64,000 nt of DNA from the NCBI RefSeq assembly GCF_932526225.1, contig NC_064048.1, positions 6,616,627 to 6,680,626 of the forward strand, given 5' to 3'. The position numbers and the translations under genes are program-made. The notes under the pieces are model-generated. The model was not told where the DNA came from, ran no database searches, and was given only the letters and a program-made list of their open reading frames with translations. Positions 14,171 through 22,700 of the stretch are shown piece by piece. The DNA is from Nematostella vectensis. Its lineage: Eukaryota > Cnidaria > Anthozoa > Actiniaria > Edwardsiidae. How positions within the stretch are numbered: position 1 is the first letter of the stretch; each line of letters starts with the position of its first letter.

Positions 14171-16445
14171 GGGGGGGGGTTCGTCCGAACCCCCCGAACC
14201 CCCCCTGGCTACGGGCCTGAAGCTCTATACTTTTTTATCATCCTCTCTCGCTTCCTGGAGACATTTCCTTTTCTTATGCTCCACGGCCCTTTCCATCCCT
14301 GAGGAAATTTGTGACAATTCCTGTGCCATTTTGCGCTATTTGCGCGACAAAGAGTTTCTACATATGTTTCTTCTGCAGAACATCCAAACAGGGGCGTACG
14401 CAGCCTATAGGCCTGCAGTCACTGGACTGCAAAAAAAATTCAGCGATCTTATTTGCATAATGCGGGGACAAAATCAAATGTTTACTCGTTCATTCTATGT
14501 ACGTAGTTTTATATATATAATGAGGTTAAAAACTATAATTTTCTTAATCATGGTAGTCTACAGATGATTTCCAAACATATTGTTATGTCGTTCACTGCCA
14601 CGCGACGAATGAAGTCCTATTTAAGATCGAGGATGACAGAGGATCGTGTAATATTCTCAAAAGTCTGACGCATTGACGCCAATTTCAAACCCAAAAGCGG
14701 GAGCTATAAAATCTTCATGGAGATGCGGGATGAGGACCACGCCCTCGTTCAGCTTTTGAATGCTTTGACTGCAACTTGTTACAATCCTGCGTACGCCCCT
14801 GAGGGACCACGCCCTCCTTCAGCTTCTGAATGCTTTGACTGCAACTTGTTAAAATCCTGCGTACGCCCCTGCCAAATCCTCTAATATTCTCAAGAAAAGA
14901 ATCACAACCTAATAACTTTGATTAAGGAGGCATATCTAAAGCATCTTATTGGTCTTTGGTGTCTAGTTGACAGACGCTGACAAAGCCCCCTTATTAAATC
15001 CATCTCTACCTCTTTTTATTTAGCCAAAGTCAAAATACCCGATAATTGCATGCGATTAATCGCAGATTAAGAAGAAATAAATTAAAAATCAAGACAAAAT
15101 TTTATATTTAGTAGGGTATAGACATTGTACGTCCTTGATACATAAAGAACGAGCTTTTTTTTACCTAAAATACGCGATTTTATGAGGTACTTCCAGCATA
15201 TACAGTGCCAATATAAGCCGCCATCTTGGATAACCGTGAGGGGGATTGGGTCTAGCTTTGAAAACGTTTTCTCTTAAATTAATCATTTTAATGCATGCCG
15301 ACGACAGTTTTATCTTGAAATATTAACAAATACTGTTATATTTCCCCTACCAAAAAAAAACAATCAGATATATTTTTAAGATCTTTTAAATTTCACCACA
15401 GGGAGCCCGTGATGGACGCTTTTTTTCTAATTTTTATTCCGTTATTACACAAAATCATCAAGTGGTATCGGTGGGCACCGGTCTTAATATTAATAAGCAT
15501 CCTCTTGGCTATCTTTATGCCAAGTTTGGTGCTTTTATCCGCTATGTATAGATTGAAACACTAAGCGACCGGACTATTACTAAAATTTGAGACTTTGAAT
15601 ATTAAACCGTTTAAAAATATTGCTTCTGTAAGTCGACGCGAAAATCTAGAGTTGCGAAGTATTAAAATCGTAACATATCGCTGAACATTTTGTTCTGATA
15701 TTTTCGAAGTTTTTAGACATACGTGTGACCCATGTAATTACAGACGCCTGTTCCCCGCTTTGTCCGTGAATTTTTCATATCAAAAGCAAAATAGAGCAGG
15801 CAACGGATGTATTCTTATTTTTTATCGGTTGCCTTTTTACCGCTCTCATGGCGCTTATAGTTTAAACGCGAGTTCCCGTGACTTAGATCAAGAAACCGTG
15901 ATTAAGAGTACGTGACAAACCCCATATCTACCCACAAATATCCATCACCACCTGCTTGGTCTATGTAATGGCTTCTTTGTTAGGTCTAGCACCACGGCCG
16001 AACAGCAGTATGGGAGTTTAATGTCACGCAAGCTGGCCCCCGTTTATATTATGGCCGTCTTGATTATTTATCTGCCTCTAGACGCCTTTTCTACCGTGAC
16101 TCAGCAAAGAAAAAAAAAATATTTTTCTCATTGTTTGGCATACAAAATTATTACACAGTTTAAAAGCTGAAGATTGACGATGTAAGCGAATATGAAAGCA
16201 TAGGGGGGTCGAATGAGCAAATTCGGGTAAATTCACGCAGTTAATGATTTGGGAGGCACGTAAGCGAGACAATGCGAGACCTTCTCGTCGATAAATTATC
16301 CAACTCACCAAGCGAGCTGTCTCCGCTCTTTCTTCCTCGGTTCCTGGGTTGAAAATCTGCACTGGATTCAAGGAAACCTACAGCAAACATAGCATTAGAG
16401 TGGGCTATAGGCTGTGGGTTAGCATGGTGGAATTTTACTTACCAT
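1715..16445 (-). CDS. CCT2: CCT2 copy A, TCP-1 beta subunit of the cytosolic chaperonin
   Basis: ATP-driven group II chaperonin subunit that folds actin, tubulin and WD40 proteins inside the TRiC/CCT double ring. Coding exons, 5' to 3' on the minus strand: 16443-16445 (ATG only), 16309-16377, 8992-9057, 8468-8579, 7684-7760, 7056-7371, 6455-6555, 5935-6000, 5659-5720, 5241-5436, 4393-4549, 4043-4146, 3338-3437, 2600-2741, 1715-1754. All phases match and give 536 codons; human CCT2 has 535. Visible motifs: NDGAT (63-67), GDGTTS (94-99, nucleotide-binding/catalytic Asp), NGGG (406-409), ADNAGYDS in exon 13, and [15 protein letters not shown] in exon 14. The last exon reads [13 protein letters not shown] then TGA. 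Exon 6 ends in a weaker donor (GTGACC) where copy B has GTGAGT. Introns 10 and 13 hold exon-derived repeats. The ORF is intact, so I call it a gene rather than a pseudogene. Confidence 0.9.
1980..2598 (-). repeat. Repeated donor-proximal segment after CCT2-A exon 14
   Basis: The sequence just after the exon 14 donor (read on the minus strand: GTTGATACATTGCCACAG, then AAGCCCATTGG) recurs near 2050-2090 beside another AAG|GTAAGT, and again near 1985-2020. The family 1 element separates the copies. It looks like an older duplication of the exon 14 splice-donor neighbourhood. Confidence 0.5.
2168..2459. mobile_element. MITE-like element, GTTTACCCGGTG termini (family 1)
   Basis: The left end contains GTTTACCCGGTG and the right end the inverted CGGGTAAAC next to CAGC/GCAAGC flanks. 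The body has a matching inverted pair around GTCGTGGTCGCCATCTT and AAGATGGCGGCCACGACT, plus A-rich and CAA repeats. A second copy lies at 21202-21467, a fragment near 33481-33619, and fused ends at 53278-53331. No transposase is encoded, so it is non-autonomous. It sits between CCT2-A exons 15 and 14. Confidence 0.75.
2780..3337 (-). repeat. Minisatellite built from CCT2-A exon 13 end plus donor (about 57-60 bp units)
   Basis: About ten degenerate units abut the exon 13 donor at 3337/3338. On the minus strand each unit repeats the exon's last bases (encoding roughly TQGKNTYGL) followed by CTGA|GTGAGTAGGG, so every unit carries a splice-donor look-alike. On the plus strand this reads as CTACTCACTCAGTCCGTATG with TGTGTTCTTCCC. 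Long ORFs across it on both strands are an artefact of the repeat. Confidence 0.85.
4842..5240 (-). repeat. Minisatellite built from CCT2-A exon 10 end plus donor (45 bp units)
   Basis: Seven to eight units, mostly exactly 45 bp, follow exon 10 (5241-5436). Each unit, read on the minus strand, contains a copy of the exon's last codons (variant of EEVMIGEDK) and a GATAAG|GTAAGG donor. The period is divisible by three and the frame stays open, so the array would read as a 15-residue repeat ending [10 protein letters not shown] if distal donors were used. Copy B has a shorter relative at 22600-22724. Confidence 0.9.
7869..8076. mobile_element. MITE-like element, AGGCCCGTAGCCAGG termini (family 3)
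   Basis: It begins AGGCCCGTAGCCAGG and ends CCTAGCTACGGGCCT, an imperfect terminal inverted repeat, with a G-rich left arm and a C-rich right arm. Relatives in this window lie at 12470-12612, 13845-14219 and 47308-47442, and a single end near 22138. There is no coding capacity. It sits in intron 4 of CCT2-A. Confidence 0.7.
9100..9600. repeat. Diverged pair of repeats in CCT2-A intron 2
   Basis: A segment containing AAAGGTGGGGTTAGAGTTG followed by GTGGGATATTGTTTTT near 9150-9190 recurs, diverged, near 9485-9545 (ATGGGATACTGTTTTT). No exon was seen here. Confidence 0.5.
9657..9815 (+). pseudogene. Inverted partial copy of CCT2-A exon 8 and its upstream intron
   Basis: This plus-strand segment is nearly identical to the reverse complement of 5955-6138. 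It contains intron sequence, the acceptor (TTTTGTCAG) and the first 46 bases of exon 8 ([15 protein letters not shown]). It breaks off mid-exon at GATTGCTG, and about 26 bases between two CACC words are missing relative to the source. It lies in intron 2 of the same gene in opposite orientation, so the CCT2-A pre-mRNA carries both arms of a hairpin about 150 bp long. Confidence 0.85.
10085..10230. repeat. Dispersed repeat, inverted relative at 15455-15560
   Basis: The words AAAGCACCAAACTTGG and GAGACCGGTGCCC here match the reverse complement of 15455-15560 with substitutions. No coding potential was seen. Both copies are in the large CCT2-A intron 2. Confidence 0.6.
10248..10850. repeat. Direct tandem duplication, about 303 bp unit, two copies
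   Basis: AGAAATCTGGTGTTGCGGGT starts near 10249 and again near 10552. The two units are almost identical over about 290 bases and both end in GCACATGAATTTTxCCAG. The few differences indicate a recent duplication. No ORF of note. Confidence 0.9.
11796..11885 (+). CDS. Candidate terminal exon of an unidentified plus-strand gene
   Basis: After a pyrimidine-rich acceptor (ATTTTTCCTTTAG) an open frame of 29 codons reads [14 protein letters not shown], then [15 protein letters not shown] and TAG. Composition looks coding, and it lies in intron 2 of CCT2-A on the opposite strand. I do not recognise the family. It may belong with the start exon at 295-359, but an unseen middle exon would be needed to reconcile phase. 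Confidence 0.35.
   Translation, partial: NQQAVSNVITRGLVTETPRIRDILKHHSK
12470..12612. mobile_element. MITE-like element, family 3 copy
   Basis: Terminal inverted repeat AGGCCCTTACCCAGG / CCTGGGTACGGGCCT, enclosing poly-G and GGGGTGGGG sequence. It is the same family as 7869-8076 and lies in CCT2-A intron 2. Confidence 0.65.
13845..14219. mobile_element. MITE-like element, family 3 copy with (GT)n and poly-G tract
   Basis: Starts CAGGCCCGTAGCCAGG and ends CCTGGCTACGGGCCTG. Inside are a (GT)n microsatellite near 14131-14153 and a long G run up to about 14179. It is longer than other members, so it may include unrelated inserted sequence. Confidence 0.65.
14389..14871. mobile_element. Inverted-repeat element, CAGGGGCGTACGCAG termini
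   Basis: The left end CAGGGGCGTACGCAG is matched by CTGCGTACGCCCCTG at the right. The right end is itself duplicated: a segment of about 70 bp starting ACCACGCCCTC occurs at 14736 and 14806. Nothing in it resembles a transposase. It lies in CCT2-A intron 2. Confidence 0.6.
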
Positions 16446-17262
16446 TTTCTGTCTTTTATGTCTACCTTCGAGTCGGAGTTGGCAGTGTAGCCTCCAGTCT
16501 CCTATCCAAAAAATACACCGTCCAGATGCGAGTTTTATTAACGGTTTGGTATGCCTGTGGTGATAAAAATAAAGCTCTGCTTTTTTATCATATGAACTCC
16601 AAATATTGAGTGAATTGTACAAAAAATGCATTAACACTATACCGTAATATTGTGTACATTCATAGTATGGGAAGATTAAGGATTTCTTAAAAAGCAGGGG
16701 CATCGACTACGCATCGAGGGGGTTTGCTGATTTTAGCCCTCTTCCCTAAATTTTTCTTTTAAATTGCAAGACTCTATCCGTGTCTCTTGTCAAAGCTTTG
16801 AAAGTACAAGTCGATTCAAGCATATAACTTTATTTGTTATTTGTTCGCTTCCCAATCGCAGACACAATATGAGATAGGAGGACCGACTAAAGCGGAAAAA
16901 TCAAACCTAAGACACAACTGTTTCCCCTAAAAACAAATTGAATAACACACGTCAGGTTTGGAAAAATATCGAGTAGCCCAAAATGTAGAATAAGTAAACT
17001 GGCTCTCCGGCTGTATCAAATATTCAGTTACCATGGCTTTTCTGTTACAGTCTACTAACCAAACAATCCAAGGTTTAAAATGTAGCGGATAATGCCTTCC
17101 CCTCTCCCCATTTCCTCTTATCTTTTGCTTCATTGACTCACATTTGCATATACGTCACACTGCGATACAAAAATATATCAATACGTCATTGGTCACGGAG
17201 TATGACCAAAACAAGTGTGAGGAATGAAGCGAGTGATCTAAGGCCTAAACATCGATGAATTC
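16446..17262. other. Intergenic region between CCT2-A and the Cys-rich gene
   Basis: It holds the divergent 5' flanks of CCT2-A (minus, ATG at 16445) and of the plus-strand gene at 17263. No repeat family or RNA gene was recognised. It presumably contains both promoters, but I saw no clear TATA box at a convincing distance. Confidence 0.4.
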
Positions 17263-18012
17263 ATGACTAAGCTTTCAGGACGTGGTTTAGCTTTTTCGCT
17301 TCTAATAACAGTGCTTTTCTCGAGGAACTGCCAAGCAGATGTTAGCTGCAAAGGATTACAAGATTGTAGGAAGGTATCGCTAGAGTATGAAAACTGCTGC
17401 GCGGGAGAATGCACAAGACGGGCTTACTGCAACGGGTACTGTGTGTACGACAGTAATTGTGATAAAACTAAGAACGAGCTCTGTTCATCTGATAACCGAT
17501 GCTACTCTGCGGATAACATAACCCCAAGACCCGCTGGATTCTGTCGAGTCTCATCAGATTGCCCTGCGAAGCAGATATGCGACGGTTCCGCAAACAAGTG
17601 TGTTGCTAGAAATCCATGCAGTAATTGTCTCTCGGACGAAGTCTGTATAAATGAAGAATGTCAAAAGGATAAATCAAGTTCAGTCAAGCTCAGTTCGGGG
17701 GCTATAGCCGGTGTAATTGTAGGCATATGTGCTGTAGCTATAATTATGGCAATGGCAGTGATTATTTACAAACGAACACATAGATCAAGAAGACCTTCGT
17801 CACCCCAGGGTGTCACACAACACGACCGCGCTTTAGAGAATCAGCAAAGCCAAGGAACACAAGGTGAGCACCCAGGGCCAGATCCAACCAGCTACGGCAA
17901 CCCACCACAGCCAACCGCACCCCCATACCACGTGACAGGCTTCACTGGGCACCAGCCCCCACCATCATACGAGGAGGCTCTGTCCACAAAGAACGGCCTT
18001 ACTCAGTTTTGA
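17263..18012 (+). CDS. Single-exon Cys-rich type I membrane protein with PTAP and PPSY tail motifs
   Basis: Complete 249-codon ORF without introns, unusual in this intron-rich window. Residues 1-25 look like a signal peptide (hydrophobic FSLLITVLF). Residues 26-133 form a cysteine-rich ectodomain with CC at 45-46, many spaced cysteines, and one N-glycosylation sequon (N85-I-T). Residues 146-169 are a hydrophobic membrane span followed by basic YKRTHRSRR. The cytoplasmic tail is Pro/Gln-rich and holds PTAP (217-220, the TSG101/ESCRT-I binding type) and PPSY (233-236, the NEDD4-type WW ligand). The architecture resembles small WW-ligand membrane adaptors (Shisa, WBP1 and VOPP1 classes), but I cannot place it in a family. 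Function is unknown; a role in ubiquitin or ESCRT-dependent trafficking is inferred from the tail only. A recent retrocopy is possible but no poly-A tail was seen. Confidence 0.8.
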   Translation: MTKLSGRGLAFSLLITVLFSRNCQADVSCKGLQDCRKVSLEYENCCAGECTRRAYCNGYCVYDSNCDKTKNELCSSDNRCYSADNITPRPAGFCRVSSDCPAKQICDGSANKCVARNPCSNCLSDEVCINEECQKDKSSSVKLSSGAIAGVIVGICAVAIIMAMAVIIYKRTHRSRRPSSPQGVTQHDRALENQQSQGTQGEHPGPDPTSYGNPPQPTAPPYHVTGFTGHQPPPSYEEALSTKNGLTQF

Positions 18013-19740
18013 TCGTACGGAACGTACGAGGAAAATAAGTAAACTTCGCATAGCAGCCTTAGTAAAGTGTGATTGGCTAGGGAAGGGCAGTGCACCTTGA
18101 ATAGTGGGCTGAGTATTTGTATTCACTGAATGGTTCAATGGTTATTCAATTACTTTGGAATGTTAGACAAATTGTTTCAACTTTAAACAGCACCCTCCCC
18201 CCTTATAAAAGACTTTAAGCAGCATCCTCCCCCCTTGTGAAAGGCACACCCTTCAACCCTATGGGACTTGCACCAACATCCTGTATTTGTAGCAGCATAA
18301 GTCCTTATGGTGCCCCAGGAGTGATATACAATACACAATTCAAGAATATCGTGTGACATTGCATTATTGTCAGGTTTGAAATGTTTTGTGGATAGAGATT
18401 TGACTGGGAGTTGACATTCCCTCGTACCGAATTCAAGGGAGGAGATAGGAGGGAGTACCAGATCATGGATCTAAAAGGAAACCAAACAGTGAATTACTTC
18501 ATCTGAAATCTATAGAAAATTTAGCCTCCCAAAGCTACTCTCAATTCCGTCAATTAGCTATAGTTATTTGGATTTAAAATGGCGGACAATGGTTTTGTTA
18601 TGAAAAAGGACTAGTGGTGGTGGGCTACTGAGCCTACCAAACAAAATCCCATTCATGCTCAGAGAACACCATACTTGTCACACTACCATCACTTTATTCA
18701 CAACCTCGTAATTGCACGCTACGTTCATTCATATTTTTCTCAACAAGTATGGGAGCCTTTTCAAGAAGATTGCCAAACTAAACAAACCCATGGTGGCTAA
18801 TGTTAAAACATCTATACTGTAACAAAGTCAAAACAAGCCATGATGTTTTTCATAAGCCTGTGCAATACGCTATATAGCTTATTTAGCACTGCTACCTTGA
18901 CTTTTACACTTTTCGCAGGTTTATAAAAACACTACAGGATTGTGACGAATATTTTGGCTAGAGAAGGGGGTGCTCTTAATTGTACCAATGAACATCTACT
19001 GGATTCACCACTAGTAAATAAGATAATTGTGTGTAAACATATTTAAACACAATGAGGTATCCGTGCACTGTCATTTTATCTGATTTTGTTACTCCAAGCT
19101 TTCATGTAGGACAACAAAGCTCAAAGACTTTTATGGTATCACTTATTCACTTATGTCAAACTTGAGAATCTGTGTGTCCTAACCCACAGTGGTTCATGGG
19201 TAATGTATTAATAGCAGAATCCTGGTCTCTGAAATCCACGCAAGCCTTAAAAGACACAGAGAAAAAAACCTACAACTTTTCTAACCTGGATTTGTTTTTA
19301 CTTACACATTTTTGCTTTAATTGATACTTATGAAGCATTGTGGGCCATGACACATGGATTCTAGGAGTGTAACTTATTTGAAATAAGAATTAATAAAAAT
19401 ACCTAAATAGTTCAGTTCATTGACCAGGTTATAAAAAAGGTTCACCAAAACTTGTGAAAAAACAGAGTCCAATACCAGTTTTTGGTGAACCCTAATTGAA
19501 ATATGTGTATAGTTAGTGTAGTTACTACACATAATGTGCATTTTGGCTGATAACTGTGTCTCCCTATAAAAGGGTGATTTCATGCCCAAAGAGAGAACCC
19601 TCTATCATAAATAAATCATTCAAACAGTAATGCAATGTTCGATTGTATCATGTCTCCTTGAATCCAGCAACCTGTGAGCACATGTATTGATGGAGTCGCG
19701 ACTATACATGGTTCACTTCTGTGAGGTGTCTAGGAATCGT
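18013..19740. other. Intergenic: 3' flanks of the Cys-rich gene and of CCT2-B
   Basis: No exon was recognised. Two short copies of a CAGCAxCCTCCCCCCTT motif lie near 18190-18240. Plus-strand AATAAA occurs around 19608, but no single poly-A site stands out. Otherwise ordinary A/T-rich sequence. Confidence 0.4.
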
Positions 19741-22700
19741 CTAGTGACACTGGTCACCTCCTCGTTGCCTGAAAAAGAAGGGAAAAAAAAGTTAAAACAA
19801 AGCTTGAAGAAGATTAATATACTGATATAATATTATAAGGATTTTCTGGGTGAACTGATCAAAAGAATGAAGAACAATAGCCTTCTTTTGATCAGCACTA
19901 ATTTTCTGTAAAAGGAATTTTATGCAAATGGTCTGGTCGCAGTTTTATGCAATTTCAAAGTTTGAGTAAGTGCACAGATTTTGGAACCTAAAAGTACTAT
20001 TTTCAATTCATTTCCACCAGCTCGATGTTAGGCACTCAAACCACCATAATTGCATTCATCTGAAACATCAAAGCTCATTTTATATATCTTGACAATTAAT
20101 TGACATTGACAATACTTACTCCCTTTAACAAAGACATTTTTGACAAAAGTTGCCTAAAGTACTATAGTTCTTACGAAGGTTGCCTAAAACTTGGGCAGGT
20201 ATAGATTGATGCTTAATAGTGTCATAGGCAGTACCCCAATACTCTAAAAAATATGAGCCAAAGATTAAATTCAAACCCATGATGTTTTCCTATCTAAAGC
20301 TTAGATTTCCTGGGTTCACAATGTTTCGCTTGATACTCCATTCCAAACCATTTGATGCATTATGCAATGGTTCCTATGACAACAACTTTTACCTTGGTGC
20401 GGCTTTGACAATATTGTCGACTCGTACGATCATCTCAGCGGCCTCAGCGGCAGAGAGCAGCACCTGGCGCTTGACCTGGTACGACTCAGTGATGCCGAGA
20501 TCACGCATGTCGCCGACAGTACCATTAACCATGTCTAGGACGTAAAAACACTTGGTCAGCAGTCAGCAGTCCAAGACTTATTTTATTATGTGCCCAACCT
20601 TGCATTTTATATTGAAAAAAAAATACAAAATAAACTGAATCCTACTAAATTTAAGTTCCTTTCTAAATTTTGATGTACACCCTTCAGATAGTTGTTTTAA
20701 CTCACTCAGTCCAAATGTGTCTCTACTCAATCTGTATGTGTTCTTCCCATGTGTGTGATAGTTTTCTCTACGCACTCAGTCTGTATGTGTTTTTCCTTTG
20801 TTTGTGTATTGTGTTCTCTACTCACTCATTCGAATGTGCTCTTCAAATGTGTGTGCATGTCCTCTGTTCACTATGTATGTTTTTTCCCATGTATATGTAC
20901 AGTACCTGTTTTGTGTTCTCTACTCGCTCAGTCCGAATGTGTTCTTCTTTAGTGTGTGTATTGTGTTCCTTGTGTTCTATACTCAGTATGTGTTGCGTTA
21001 CTTGTGTTCCCTACTCACTCAGTCCGTATGTGTTCTTCCCTTGTGTATGTGCTGCACGGAGTTTGGCAACCAAGTCAGCGCTGTCATAACCAGCATTATC
21101 AGCAATGATTGTCGGCAACTGTAAACAACAAAACACAACACAAACGCATCAATTGCTAATTACTCAATTCCCTATTCTAGAGGGTAAGAAGGCAAAACAC
21201 TAGCCTGCTTGCAGGCGTTTACCTGGTGTTATTTTCGCTATGCGCTAAGTCGTGGTCGCCATCTTGTTTTTGGCCACGCTAGCTTGGCGCGAGTGACAAA
21301 ACGTGACAAAGGGAGCTGGGGGGAGGGAAAGAAAGAAGTTCTTTGCGCTCGTTCCAGCTTTCACGTGGCCAGAACAAAACAAGATGGCGGCCACAACTCG
21401 GCGCATAGCGAAAACACCAATAAAACATAGCAAAAAAAAAAAAAAAAAACACACCGGGTAAACGCAAAACACTTAGGCTGGCTCTTTACCTGTCTGAGTG
21501 CAGTGGCAAAAGACTCCATGGCAGCTGCTTCTTTACCCGGCGTCTTAGCGGCAAGCTGAGAGACTGCATGTGCCATCAGAACCTCTGATGCCCCTACAAA
21601 CAACAACAACAACAGCAATATTATATACAACAACAGCAATAAACAACAACACTATTCTAGTAACACTATCCTAGAAGAGCTTGTCAGTGTGTGCATGCCT
21701 GCAAAATTGGAGTTTGCGCTGTTTTACTTTTTTTTATCTATCAAACAAATGTTCTTTTACTGATGCTTCTTCTTTGCATATGTCCGTTAAACATAAGGCC
21801 AGATAGTGTTTGCTAATACTAGTTAGCATCCAAATTAACAAAAGTTAAATATTTAAACCAGACATACCTCCACCATTGACCGTCCTTGTCTCCTTGACTG
21901 TCTGGGTGAGCACGCACAGTGCGTCATGGAGTGACCTCTCTGCCTCGTCGAGGATCTGCTGAGTTGCGCCGCGGATGACGACCGTACACGCTTCGTTCAG
22001 AGCACACCCAGAGAAATGGATTAGCTGAAAAAAAAAATGTTTTTGGTTGTCATAGGGTATTTCTACTATGGCACCTAGAGTGAAAGGAATGGAAATAAGA
22101 GGGAGTGGTAGGTGGGGTAGGGGCGAGGGTAAAGACAGGGACGTAGCCAGGGGGTGGCTCTCTAACAGCCAAAAATACAGTAAATACATTATCTAAAATA
22201 CAGGAGAAAATGTCTTGAAAGGAACTTTTTGGGCCCCCTGGTTACCTGGTTACCCTGCTGAAAGAACAAAGAAAGTAGGCCAGCAAGGAAATGGTTCAGG
22301 ACCGAACAAGGAGAGCAGAGGATGATAAAGACGGCTTTAAAGTAGATAGTTGGAAAATAGTAATAAATAACATGCACATAATGTGTATATTAGTCCAGTC
22401 AATCTATTAATTGTTTATGGCCCAGGTGAAAATTTTAGCAATAGAATTTCTCTTCTTAAAGTGATACAACCTAGTTAACATAATAAAAGTCCCAAAAAAT
22501 CTCTTTGGTGGAACATCCTGAAATATGTTACTGTTTCCATTTCAGAGCAAAAGCACAGGGTACCTGTGTCGCTAAAACGGAAAAATAATAAAATACACTT
22601 CTCAATCAGACTTACACGTCCCCTACCTTATTTTCCCCAATCATGACCTCTTCAATCTTCTGACACTTCCCCTACCTTATCTTCCCCAATCATGACCTCC

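Noticed and set aside
1715-16445. CCT2-A as a pseudogene
   Set aside because: All 15 exons are open with matching phases and total 536 codons. The only blemish is one weakened donor.
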